DNA of 64,000 nucleotides from CANMXU01 sp052030545 (GTDB taxonomy: Bacteria; Pseudomonadota; Gammaproteobacteria; Enterobacterales; Alteromonadaceae): the NCBI RefSeq assembly GCF_052030545.1, contig NZ_JBPDIH010000002.1:62001-126000 (forward strand), written 5' to 3'. The notes under the pieces were generated by a model. It saw nothing but the letters and a program-made list of their open reading frames with translations. It had not been told where the DNA came from and ran no database searches. Both the position numbers and the translations under genes were made by a program. Of the stretch, positions 8,418 to 18,300 are shown piece by piece; position 1 is the first letter of the stretch, and every line of letters starts with the position of its first letter.

Positions 8418-9239
8418 ATGAATTTATCTGAACCGTCATCTTCTGCTCATCGTGCTATTGGCATTTTTGACTCAGGTGTTGGTGGTTTATCTATTGCCAA
8501 ATGTATTGCTCAGCAACTGCCTAACGAACAGTTAATTTATATTGCTGATACCTTGCACGCGCCATATGGGGAAAAATCAGTCGCTTTTATTCAACAACGC
8601 GTTAATGCGTTGGCGGACTTTCTTGTGCAAAAAAAGGTAAAAGCTATTGTCGTTGCCTGTAACACCGCCACCGTTAATGCAATTGTTCAGCTCAGACAAC
8701 GATTAACCATCCCCATTATCGGAGTTGAGCCTGCAATAAAACCTGCCGCGAAAGCAAGTAAGCAGCAAAAAGTCGGCATTTTAGTCACTAAAGCAACCGC
8801 AGAAAATCCACGTTTTCAAGCCCTGGTTGAGCAACACAAAAATGGCAGTGAAGTCTTCATTCAGCCCTGCCCAGGCTTAGTTGAACTTGTCGAAAAAAAT
8901 CGTATTCACTCAACCGAGTGCGAACAATTACTACGCCAATATTTGTCGCCACTAATTACGCAAAAAATAGATAAACTGGTTTTAGGCTGCACCCATTACC
9001 CTTTTCTTGGCGAAAAAATTAGTCAGATTTTAGGCATGGATATCGACTTGGTTGAAACTGCTGCGCCAGTCACCTCGCAGCTTAAACGCATGTTGGTTTT
9101 TCATCAACAATTGCAAATTCAGCCGTATATTCCTAAGCATCAATTTTACTCTTCACTAGCAAACTCAGAGCAGCAGCAATTAATCAATACGCTGTGGCAA
9201 CAACCTGTTGAGCTGAAAAAACTACCAACAAACGATTAG
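8418..9239 (+). CDS. murI: Glutamate racemase
   Basis: A 273-residue racemase making D-glutamate for peptidoglycan. The two catalytic cysteines are in VVACNTATVNA and LVLGCTHYPFL, and the N-terminal motif IGIFDSGVGGLS is intact. The ATG at 8418 is used. The stop codon TAG (9237-9239) overlaps the terminal TAGGGG of an orphan end of the 262-bp mobile element described below. The true C-terminus may therefore have been clipped or replaced when the element inserted, although the length remains in the family range. Confidence 0.95.
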   Translation: MNLSEPSSSAHRAIGIFDSGVGGLSIAKCIAQQLPNEQLIYIADTLHAPYGEKSVAFIQQRVNALADFLVQKKVKAIVVACNTATVNAIVQLRQRLTIPIIGVEPAIKPAAKASKQQKVGILVTKATAENPRFQALVEQHKNGSEVFIQPCPGLVELVEKNRIHSTECEQLLRQYLSPLITQKIDKLVLGCTHYPFLGEKISQILGMDIDLVETAAPVTSQLKRMLVFHQQLQIQPYIPKHQFYSSLANSEQQQLINTLWQQPVELKKLPTND

Positions 9240-9262
9240 GGGCTGTTGATTTTTCGTGTGTT
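9239..9262 (-). mobile_element. Orphan right end of the 262-bp MITE at the murI stop codon
   Basis: GGGGCTGTTGATTTTTCGTG with its flanking TA matches the inverted right end of the MITE copies at 21644-21905 and 38038-38299 almost base for base, then diverges. No matching left end was found before the porin gene, so this is a remnant. Confidence 0.7.
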
Positions 9263-9437
9263 AGATTGTTTATTGCTTGTGTAGCCAAGAAAAAATACGT
9301 GTTATAACTTAATACGGAAAGTGAGTCACATTAAGAGGAAGTTGTGACAATAGAGAAATGTAAAACAAGATCTGAAGTGAAGCTTTCTTCGATAAAGCAG
9401 TAAAATAAGAACGACGAAATTGAATGATAATAATTGC

Positions 9438-9462
9438 TTTAACCTCTTACAAAGAGGTTAAA
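9438..9462 (-). terminator. Hairpin downstream of the porin gene
   Basis: TTTAACCTCTT and AAGAGGTTAAA form a perfect 11-bp stem with a 3-base loop, 46 bp past the porin stop codon. The trailing T content on the minus strand is modest, so termination strength is uncertain. It may also protect the mRNA 3' end. Confidence 0.6.
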
Positions 9463-9507
9463 ACAATTAACTCACATCTAAATTGCTTACTAGATTGTTA
9501 GCTAGGT

Positions 9508-10668
9508 TTAGAAGTTGTATTTGATACCAAAACCAATGGCGTTTTCATCGTAATCGCTACCAGTAGACGATTCTGAGTCATTGATTTTTGCTTCTGAGTA
9601 AAGGTAAAAATCATCATCAAAGAAATAGTTTACGCCAACAATTGCATACTTTAAGTGATAGTTGCTTTCATTTGAACCGTTTGTAGCTACTGAGTTATCT
9701 TTCAATGAGTTGTAACCACCCACTAACGCCCAAGGACCTTCAAAACGGTACGAAGCGTAAAGTTCAGAACCAAAAGCTTCTGTCATTAACTTACCTTCGT
9801 CATTGATTTCATGGTTTTTCATATCTGAGAATACCCAAGACATGTATAAACCACGGTTATGGTAACTACCGTAAGTAATGCTCGCTGATGTCATTTCGTC
9901 TTCAACTTCAGCTACTTCAACCAAATGTTGTAAATCTTCATTAAATTCAACATTCGCTTTGTTATAAGCAACACCAACTTTAACTTTTTCTAATGGAGAA
10001 TAAAGTACTGACCAGCTGTAAGAGTCTGAATAATTTACTGTTGCTGAAGGACCTGTCTCTTCGTTGTCATTTACATCAATTTGGTTATCGCCTGATGCAG
10101 TGAACTGTAATCCAAATGAGAACTTGTTCCAGTCTAGGTTGTATTGAATGGCTTGTTCCGCGCGACCTGTACCTGAGAAACCACCATCAGTGCCAAAGTT
10201 ATAAATACCCGCAGCTTGTGAACCAAAAATTTCAAAAATATCAGTGCCACCAGTTACCTTGTAACCCACACTGAACATTTTACCCATGCTAAAGCTACCG
10301 TATGTATCATTAGCAATACCTACATAACCTTGACGCAACCATGTATGATCGCCGGAAGGGCCTGTGCTAGTTAAGCCGTTACGGTTAACAATTAGTTTAT
10401 TGTCGGTGTTTGATAAAGCAATACCTTGCTCTATTTTACCAAAGCCAGTCCAGCCATTATCAAATTCGCGTGACATATCAAACATGAAGCGAGAGAAACC
10501 ATCACCTACTTCACTAACACCATCGCTTTTAAGATAAAAAACGGATAAATCACCGTTCACATTAAACTTTGTTTTACCATCATTGTACAATTCAACTGCT
10601 TGCGCAGGTGTTAACATACATGCCGCTGCAACTGCCGCTGCAGTTAATTTCCACTTAGTATTTATCAT
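9508..10668 (-). CDS. Outer membrane general porin
   Basis: A 386-residue protein with a clear Sec signal peptide (MINTKWKLTAAAVAAACM, cleavage after AQA), followed by a mature part rich in alternating aromatic/polar beta strands and ending in a phenylalanine (IKYNF). This is the hallmark of Bam-assembled trimeric porins, and it fits the gram-negative porin (OmpC/OmpF-like) superfamily. It would allow diffusion of small solutes through the outer membrane. The gene is monocistronic. The ribosome binding site region (TTAGGATAAAAAC before ATG) is a possible target of the small RNA candidate at 51037-51116. Substrate specificity cannot be read from the sequence. Confidence 0.88.
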   Translation of the reverse strand: MINTKWKLTAAAVAAACMLTPAQAVELYNDGKTKFNVNGDLSVFYLKSDGVSEVGDGFSRFMFDMSREFDNGWTGFGKIEQGIALSNTDNKLIVNRNGLTSTGPSGDHTWLRQGYVGIANDTYGSFSMGKMFSVGYKVTGGTDIFEIFGSQAAGIYNFGTDGGFSGTGRAEQAIQYNLDWNKFSFGLQFTASGDNQIDVNDNEETGPSATVNYSDSYSWSVLYSPLEKVKVGVAYNKANVEFNEDLQHLVEVAEVEDEMTSASITYGSYHNRGLYMSWVFSDMKNHEINDEGKLMTEAFGSELYASYRFEGPWALVGGYNSLKDNSVATNGSNESNYHLKYAIVGVNYFFDDDFYLYSEAKINDSESSTGSDYDENAIGFGIKYNF

Positions 10669-10821
10669 GTTTTTATCCTAATTTATATTTTCAAATTAGT
10701 TTATTGGATATGTAAGTTCTATTATATGTTAATAATGTTAAGTCAGGTTTCATTTGTACGCGCATTTGTAACTATTATATTTACAAACTAGAGTGATGAT
10801 GATCTTAAATAAATAAATTTA

Positions 10822-10845
10822 AGACATTTAGACGTCTAGACATAA
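10822..10845 (+). promoter_or_regulatory. Triple MetJ operator upstream of metK
   Basis: Three contiguous 8-bp met boxes: AGACATTT, AGACGTCT (perfect consensus) and AGACATAA. MetJ bound to S-adenosylmethionine recognises tandem AGACGTCT units cooperatively and represses methionine genes. The operator lies about 97 bp upstream of metK, whose product is the corepressor. Confidence 0.88.
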
Positions 10846-10941
10846 AAAGGTAGAAAAATAATTTTTATCAGAGTAGAATTAGCAAAAATTTTCACCACGC
10901 CTGCATGTAAGTAGGTTAATCAATTTATTATTAGAGGGATT

Positions 10942-12129
10942 ATGTCTACTCACTTTTTTACCTCAGAGTCTGTTTCTGAAGGTCACCCAGATAAAATTGC
11001 CGATCAAATTTCTGATGCGGTTTTAGATGCGATAATTGCTAAAGATAAACACGCCCGTGTTGCTTGTGAAACTATGGTTAAAACTGGCGTTGCTATTATC
11101 TCTGGTGAAATTTCAACATCAGCTTGGGTTGATTTAGAAGACTTAACCCGTAAAGTGATCAGCGATATTGGCTACACATCATCTGATGTTGGTTTTGACG
11201 GTGAAACCTGTGGCATTATGAATTTAATCGGACAACAGTCGCAAGAAATTGCCCAAGGTGTTGACCGCTCTAAGCCTGAAGAACAAGGTGCTGGTGACCA
11301 AGGTTTAATGTTTGGTTATGCCACTAACGAAACTGAAACCTTAATGCCTGCGCCGCTTTATTATTCACACCGTTTAGTTGAGCGCCAAGCTGAAGCACGT
11401 AAATCAGGTATTTTACCTTGGTTACGCCCTGATGCAAAAAGCCAAGTGACTTTTGTATACGAAGATAACAAGCCTGTTGCTATTGATACAGTTGTGCTTT
11501 CTACTCAGCATAACCCAGACATTAAGCAAGAAGATTTGTTTGATGCGGTAATGGAAAACATTATCAAGCACGTATTACCGGCAGAATTATTAACAGAAAA
11601 TACTAAATACCATATCAACCCAACCGGCAGTTTTGTTATTGGCGGCCCAGTAGGTGATTGTGGTTTAACTGGTCGTAAAATTATTGTTGATACCTACGGC
11701 GGCATGGCTCGTCATGGTGGCGGCGCTTTCTCAGGTAAAGATCCATCTAAAGTTGATCGCAGCGCTGCTTACGCAGGTCGTTATGTCGCTAAAAACATTG
11801 TTGCGGCCGGTCTTGCTGATCGCTGTGAAATTCAAGTGTCTTACGCTATTGGTGTTGCAGAGCCAACGTCTATTTCAATTGAAACCTTTGGCACAGGTAA
11901 AGTAAGCGAAGAAAAATTAGTTGAATTGGTGCGTGAACATTTTGACCTTCGCCCATACGGTATTACTAAAATGTTAGACTTACTTCACCCGATGTACCGT
12001 CAAACAGCCGCATATGGTCACTTTGGTCGTGAACCATTTGAAATGACCGTTGGCGATGAAACATTCACCGCCTTTAGCTGGGAAAAAACCGATAAAGCTG
12101 ACGCACTTCGCGCCGCTGCTGGTCTTTAA
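10942..12129 (+). CDS. metK: S-adenosylmethionine synthetase
   Basis: A 395-residue enzyme that makes SAM from methionine and ATP. The signature blocks GHPDKIADQISDAVLD, GAGDQGLMFGYA and GGGAFSGKDPSKVDRSAAY are all intact. The ATG at 10942 follows TTAGAGGGATT, a strong ribosome binding site. The gene is monocistronic, with a MetJ operator upstream and a strong terminator downstream. In E. coli metK opens the block that leads to rsmE-gshB; here accessory genes at 12.2-19.7 kb have been placed between them. Confidence 0.98.
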   Translation: MSTHFFTSESVSEGHPDKIADQISDAVLDAIIAKDKHARVACETMVKTGVAIISGEISTSAWVDLEDLTRKVISDIGYTSSDVGFDGETCGIMNLIGQQSQEIAQGVDRSKPEEQGAGDQGLMFGYATNETETLMPAPLYYSHRLVERQAEARKSGILPWLRPDAKSQVTFVYEDNKPVAIDTVVLSTQHNPDIKQEDLFDAVMENIIKHVLPAELLTENTKYHINPTGSFVIGGPVGDCGLTGRKIIVDTYGGMARHGGGAFSGKDPSKVDRSAAYAGRYVAKNIVAAGLADRCEIQVSYAIGVAEPTSISIETFGTGKVSEEKLVELVREHFDLRPYGITKMLDLLHPMYRQTAAYGHFGREPFEMTVGDETFTAFSWEKTDKADALRAAAGL

Positions 12130-12159
12130 TTCAGTCAAAGCCGCAAAGAAAATAATAGA

Positions 12160-12185
12160 AAGCCGACATTACGTCGGCTTTTTTA
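12160..12185 (+). terminator. Intrinsic terminator of metK
   Basis: AAGCCGAC and GTCGGCTT form a GC-rich stem around ATTAC, followed by TTTTTTA. It lies 30 bp after the metK stop codon and can also serve the converging DUF1501 gene. Confidence 0.88.
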
Positions 12186-12211
12186 TTGCTAAGTTTTATT
12201 CACTGTATTGG

Positions 12212-13513
12212 CTAAATAAAATCGATGGTTTTATCAGTAAAGTTATTGAGTGAGTTAAATAACGACTCAACTGGCTGAGTATAACCAAACCATTTAGCTA
12301 AACTAGCACACACTTGATCAGCGGACGTATCAGGTATAACACGACCATTATTATAATCAAACGCTCCGCCTGGGGTTAAATCAGGCCAATTACCATAGGC
12401 TTTACCCCCTTTAACCGCACCGCCCATCACTAATTGATGCCCTGCCCAGCCATGATCGGTACCTGAAGCGTTTGGTGTGATCCGACGACCAAAATCAGAC
12501 ATGGTAAACGTGGTGACATTATCTGATAAGCCTTGACGCTGCATTTCACTATAAAATGCCGCCATAGCATCAGATAAGGTCGCTAATAAACCGTTATGTG
12601 CATTTAGCTGCCCGGTATGGGTATCAAAGCCACCTAAGGTTACATAAAACACTTGGCGATTATGCCCCATTAAACTATGACTTCTGCTAGCAATAAGTTT
12701 TGAAATGGTACCTAAGCTTCGCCCTAAATTGCTACTAGGGAACTCACCTATTGCTGGCGCGTCATCTAATACCTCTTTTAACGCTTCATTGCGGTTGAAA
12801 CTATTTTTCATGACTTGGGCGTAGCTATCCATAAAAATATTATCGTAGCTTTCGTCCATATGACGCAACATGCCATTAAGCTTATCTGTGGTCATCCGCT
12901 TATATTGCCCGGCACCATTACTGGATAGAACAAATTGCTTTGCGCCATTTTCGGTACGTAGCCATTTTTGCTCACTACTTAACGACAATAACGGCGGCAA
13001 ATTACCTGGTAAGTGCATGTCTTCAACCATACGCCCCGCCCAACCAAAGCTGTTATGAAACTCTAAGGCGCCAGACTTCCACATTTCCTGTTGCGAGTTA
13101 TGCGACATTAACTTTTCAGGTAGTTGCACATTGGCATTGCCGGCGGTCGGCTCTACCAGTTGACCGGTATTCACCAATACGCTCGCATCACCTTGGTTAA
13201 CAATATCAGCAAAGCTTTGCATCGCTGGGTGCAAACCTAGGCTAACACTATTGTCAGTTTGGATGTTTAACGGGATGATATCTTGCTCGGCAATGGCCAT
13301 ATGATTTCGAATACCTTGGTATTGTGCGTATTCGGCTTCTGACGTTGGCAATACCATATTGTAGCTGTCGTTACCGCCCGCTAAAAATATACAAACCATG
13401 GCTTTATAATCAGTGGTGGCTGCATGAGCAAGTTTAACACTCGATAAACCGGCAACAGAAGTTGCGCCAATCGCGGCACTACCTTTAATAAAATTACGAC
13501 GTGAAACTTTCAT
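12212..13513 (-). CDS. DUF1501 family protein, Tat-exported
   Basis: A 433-residue protein opening MKVSRRNFIKGSAAIGA, a twin-arginine signal (SRRNFIK), so it is probably exported folded. The mature part contains FLAGGNDSYNMVLP, GFDTHTGQL and DFGRRITPNASGTDHGWAGH, typical of the DUF1501 branch of the alkaline-phosphatase/sulfatase-like fold. It starts 3 bp after the upstream DUF1800 gene; the two families are often found as a pair in marine bacteria. The substrate is unknown. Sulfated or phosphorylated polymers are only a guess. Confidence 0.85.
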   Translation of the reverse strand: MKVSRRNFIKGSAAIGATSVAGLSSVKLAHAATTDYKAMVCIFLAGGNDSYNMVLPTSEAEYAQYQGIRNHMAIAEQDIIPLNIQTDNSVSLGLHPAMQSFADIVNQGDASVLVNTGQLVEPTAGNANVQLPEKLMSHNSQQEMWKSGALEFHNSFGWAGRMVEDMHLPGNLPPLLSLSSEQKWLRTENGAKQFVLSSNGAGQYKRMTTDKLNGMLRHMDESYDNIFMDSYAQVMKNSFNRNEALKEVLDDAPAIGEFPSSNLGRSLGTISKLIASRSHSLMGHNRQVFYVTLGGFDTHTGQLNAHNGLLATLSDAMAAFYSEMQRQGLSDNVTTFTMSDFGRRITPNASGTDHGWAGHQLVMGGAVKGGKAYGNWPDLTPGGAFDYNNGRVIPDTSADQVCASLAKWFGYTQPVESLFNSLNNFTDKTIDFI

Positions 13514-13516
13514 GAC

Positions 13517-15055
13517 TTACTCCTGACAACGAAATTCTGGTGAACATTGAATAATAAAAAGGGTATCTTCAAGCTTTTGTGCATCACTTAAACCACGTGA
13601 TGACATATCAGCTAATGTACTGGCTAAGTAGTCTTCAAGCGGTTGTGGCATTTGGCCAAAGAAAATTCGTTCATTGAGGTAGTTAAGATAGGTGTCGTCT
13701 TGACTGATCACATCAAGAAAAACGCCTTGGTCCCAGTCATAGTTTTTAATATCATCGCCCCATACATCAATAATGATTTTATCGAGCATGTTATTGGAAA
13801 TATTAAGTAAGTTCTCCATGGTTAACAGTTCAAATTCAGGTGCGGTCAGGCCTTTTTCACTAAACTCCCCTTCTGGTACATGATCGGGTGAATAAAAGTT
13901 AAAAACACTCGGTGCCTCTAATGGCGCTTGGCCCATTTTTCCATTGCGTAAAAAGCATGGATCCCACCAACGTGATGGATCTCGACTGGTGACATCAAGG
14001 GCACGACAAAAATTAGTCATCACCATTAATGGCTCTTTTGCTTTGCCAAAATGGCGGAGCTTCACTTGCTTGCCTGATATGCCGGTATTATCGCCATAAC
14101 CTGCGATCACATTCCAATCAAGCATAATCGCTTTTAGCACCGCTTTCATGTCACCGCGAACGCCTTGGCCGTTATCTATAAATATATTGGCAACACGTTT
14201 CACATAACCAGAAGTTGGGTTACTTAAAGTGAAACGTTTGATCAACGCCTTGGCAATAAATACCGGAGTATTTTTATGGTTGAACAGTAAATCAAGTGCT
14301 TGGTTAAGATCTTGTTCCATAGTTTGATTGGCGGGAAAGACTTTGCCCATGACCACTTTTTCACCAAAGTCATGATCATTTTCTTGTGCGTACATAGGAT
14401 CAATCCAGCCTGAAACGCGCCAGCCCGTTAATACCCGAGCAAGCTCTTCAATATCATTTTGGCCATAAGTAGGAATAGTATTGCCATTTTCATCGAGTAT
14501 TTCTTGGCCCTTCTTATCTAATTCAACCAAACCGATGGTGAACAGTTGCATCACTTCACGGGCGTAGTTTTCATCAGGAAAAGAGTTATTAGCTTCGTTG
14601 TATTTTTTACTCCAAGCAAGGCTTAAATAACGCCCCATCATTGGACTTAACGTCACTGCAGAGAGTAAATCTCGAAAGTTGCCAAAGGCATGATTAAGCA
14701 GTAAATCATAGTATTGTGCTTGCCCGGTTACCGAGTTACCAACACCACCAACAACAAAGATTTGGCTTAACGCAAACGCCATCCGTTGTCTTAGTTGATC
14801 TTCTCCGGCAATGCTGTTGTATAACCAAGCACTATTGCGCATCTCAGGCGCAAATTCATGACCACTGCCAGTCCAACTGGCGGCAGAGAACTCTATTAGC
14901 GTTTGCGCATGAGAGCCTACCGGCAAGTTAAATTGTTGTTCAAACCACGCATCTTCACCGATTGCTAATAAATTTTCTGCATCACCCTGTTTTGGACCGT
15001 ACGTCGCGCGGTATAAAAACTTAACCGCTTGTTCACGATTTGTTATAACACTCAT
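13517..15055 (-). CDS. DUF1800 family protein
   Basis: A 512-residue protein of the DUF1800 family, shown by FLYRATYGPKQGDAENL at the N-terminus, NYAREVMQLFTIGL in the middle and the ARVLTGWRVSGW segment. The partner DUF1501 gene begins 3 bp downstream, which points to translational coupling and a joint function. No signal peptide is obvious at the chosen ATG (MSVITNREQAVKFLYRATYG). Biochemical function is not established. A promoter should lie in the 313-bp gap upstream. Confidence 0.83.
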   Translation of the reverse strand: MSVITNREQAVKFLYRATYGPKQGDAENLLAIGEDAWFEQQFNLPVGSHAQTLIEFSAASWTGSGHEFAPEMRNSAWLYNSIAGEDQLRQRMAFALSQIFVVGGVGNSVTGQAQYYDLLLNHAFGNFRDLLSAVTLSPMMGRYLSLAWSKKYNEANNSFPDENYAREVMQLFTIGLVELDKKGQEILDENGNTIPTYGQNDIEELARVLTGWRVSGWIDPMYAQENDHDFGEKVVMGKVFPANQTMEQDLNQALDLLFNHKNTPVFIAKALIKRFTLSNPTSGYVKRVANIFIDNGQGVRGDMKAVLKAIMLDWNVIAGYGDNTGISGKQVKLRHFGKAKEPLMVMTNFCRALDVTSRDPSRWWDPCFLRNGKMGQAPLEAPSVFNFYSPDHVPEGEFSEKGLTAPEFELLTMENLLNISNNMLDKIIIDVWGDDIKNYDWDQGVFLDVISQDDTYLNYLNERIFFGQMPQPLEDYLASTLADMSSRGLSDAQKLEDTLFIIQCSPEFRCQE

Positions 15056-15368
15056 CCATTTGTTTCCTTCTATTTGATTAAGCTAGATATTTGTGGGGGC
15101 TTATTCAATACAACAAAGGCGGTGAGTAGTTGACTTTTACTAAAAAAAATCAAAATAAATCCAATTTATTCCTACTTCACTTGGAGCAATTTATAGGCAA
15201 TTCACACAAGATGAAAGTACTTTTTCCAAATAAGTAACAATTCTTCAACTTAATGATTGCAGTAGTTAAAGTAAAAATTGAACAATAAAAAGCCAGCAAT
15301 TACGCTGGCTTTTATATCAGTGCTTCTCACTTAATGATGAAAAACAGTTAGTTATTAATAATAACCAC
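15056..15368. other. Intergenic region between the DUF1800 gene and the efflux operon
   Basis: 313 AT-rich bases without a credible gene. They hold the RND operon terminator at 15288-15313 and presumably the DUF1800-DUF1501 promoter (minus strand). No regulator gene or clear operator was recognised. Confidence 0.5.
15288..15313 (-). terminator. Intrinsic terminator of the RND efflux operon
   Basis: AAAGCCAGC and GCTGGCTTT pair around AATTAC, and on the minus strand the stem is followed by a T-run. It lies 55 bp past the RND pump stop codon. Confidence 0.85.
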
Positions 15369-18300
15369 TTAAGCAGCGCCTTTTATTTTTTCGCGCATGC
15401 TCTGTACGATCATATAAAAATAAGGCACCAAAATCGTTCCAAATATCGTTGCCGCTAACATACCAGCAAGTACGGTTAGACCAAGTGATACACGTGAACC
15501 TGCCCCAGCCCCTGTGGCAAAGACTAATGGCAATACACCTAGTACAAACGATAGTGCCGTCATCAATACCGCGCGAAAACGCATTTTAGCGGCATTTAAC
15601 GCCGCTTCAAATATCGTAGCTCCGGCGGCACGTTGCTCCATAGCAAACTCAACAATTAAAATCGCGGTTTTTGTCGACAAGCCTATCAGCAATACCAAAC
15701 CGACTTGTGCATAAATATTATTCGCCATACCCACCGTATACAGCGCTAACATTGCGCCAAATATCGCTAACGGTACCGCGGCGATAACTGAAAATGGAAT
15801 GCTCCAACTTTCGTATTGCGCCACTAAGAATAAATACACAAAAATAATCGCTAAGCCAAACAGAATTGGCGCTAAATTCCCGGCTTCTAATTCTTGTTTA
15901 GATTGTCCTGACCATTCAAAAATATAACCTTGTGGTAACTGCTGCGACAATTCTTCCATCACGGCAATCGCTTGCCCAGAAGAATAACCTGCGGCGCCTT
16001 GTCCGGTAATGCTAGCACTGCGGTAAAGGTTGAAATGATTGATGGTTGTTGGCCCTAAAATCGGCTCAAGTTTTGCTAACGTGGTAAGTGGTACCATGTC
16101 ACCATCCGCATTTTTAACAAAGTAATGGCGAAGATCTGATGGGTCTTTTCGAAATTCACTTTCTGCTTGAATCGTTACGCGATAGGTTCGGCCAAATTGG
16201 CTAAAGTCATTGATATACATCGAGCCAAGCTGAGCTTGTAAAGTGGCAAAAATATCAGACAGTGCCACCCCTTGCGCTTTCGCTTTATTGCGATCAACGT
16301 CTAAAAAGTATTGCGGCACACTTGCGCGGAAAGTACTAAATACTTGCGATAATTCTGGTCGTTGGTTGGCTTCAAAAATTAAGCCATTCATCACTTGCGC
16401 TAATACTGCTGGATCGCGCCCTTCACTGTCTTGAAGTTTATATTCAAAACCGGCGCTATTGCCTAAACCCGGAATAGGCGGCGGGTTAAAGACCATTATT
16501 TGCGCATCAGGTAGCGACCATAATTGCCCCATTAATCGGCCAATCACTTGTCTTAAACCAAGCTCATCCGTGGTGCGTTCTTCCCAGTCTTTTAACATGA
16601 TAATCGCTAAAGCATTATTTGAACCTGCACCACCTAACAATGAAAAACCAGATACGGTAATAAGATCGGTTACCGCTGGATCGTCTAAAATAAGCGGAGT
16701 AATTTTCTCCATCACCGCTTCGGTGCGGTTTGCAGATGCGGCATCGGGTAATTGCACATCAACAAATAAATAGCCCTGATCTTCGCCAGGAACAAATGCT
16801 GTTGGCACATTACTACTTAACCAGCCTGTTGCGGCAAATATAACCACGACCAAAAGCCCAACTCGGCCAACGCGCTTTAACAAAAATTGTACTGAGTTGG
16901 TATAACCACCAGTTAACTTAGTAATGCCGCGCTCAAACGGTGAAAGCCATTTAATCGGTTTCATGTTCTTTTCAGAGAGTAATACTGAACATAACGCCGG
17001 GCTTAAGGTTAAAGCGTTTAACGACGAAATAAGTACCGCAAAAGAAATAGTCACCGAGAACTGTTTATAAAGTTCACCGGTGATGCCGGGCATAAAGGCA
17101 ACCGGCACAAATACAGCAAGTAAAACCAAGGTGGTCGCAATAATGGGCCCTGAAACTTGTTCCATCGCTTTAGTGACAGCTTCTTTAATCGGTAATTTTT
17201 CTTCTTTTAAAATACGCTCAACGTTTTCTATTACGATAATAGCGTCATCTACTACGATACCAATCGCCAGTACTAAACCAAATAAGGTGATGGTATTAAT
17301 CGAGTAGCCCATTAAGATCATAAAGGCGAAAGTACCCACTAGTGATACCGGAATCGCAAGAGATGGAATAATGGTCGCACGCCAGTTTTGTAAGAATAAA
17401 AACACCACTAATATAACCAAACCTACCGCCTGGAATAAGGTCACTTTCACCTCTTCAATCGAGCGATAAATAAATTCGGTGGTATCGTAAGGGATAACGT
17501 ACTCTAAGCCGTCAGGAAAACGACTCGCTAATACTTCCATTTCTTCTTTAACTAAACGCGCCACTTCGGTCGCGTTGGCATCAGGTAATTGATATACCAC
17601 TAAAAACGCGGTTTGATTACCGTTTAAACGGGCTTGGGTAGAATAATCAGCAGCGCCAAGTTCAAGGCGGGCAACATCACTTAAGCGGACAAAGTTACCG
17701 TTTTTACGGGCACGAATAATCGTTTGGCCAAATTCTTCTGCGGTTTTTAAACGGCCACGGGCTTGAATAGAATATTCAAATTGTTGATTAGGCTGTGCAG
17801 GGCTTGCGCCTAGCTTACCTGCTGCAACAATCATGTTTTGCTCTTGCAAGGCTTGCTGTACTTCAGCAACGGTGACATTAAGTGATGACATGCGATCGGG
17901 GCGCAGCCAAGCGCGCATGCTGTAGGTCATCTCCCCCATCACAGTAGCCGAAGCTACGCCTTTAATTCGGCTAATAGGGTCAACTAAATAGTTAGTGGCA
18001 TAGTTACTTAAAAACAGTTGATCTATGCTTTCTTGCTCGGAGAATAAATTTACCCCTAGCAACATGCTGCTTGATTGTTTTTTAACAACCACACCTTGGC
18101 GCGTCACTTCTGTTGGTAATGAGCTGTTGGCAAGCGATACGCGGTTTTGCACATTCACCTGTGCCATATCGCTGTCGGTACCCACTTTAAAATATACCGT
18201 AATAGTGGCTGCGCCATTATTTGATGCGGAAGACTCGATATACATCATGTCTTCAACACCATTAATTTGCTCTTCTATTGGCCGAATAACCGACTCTTCC

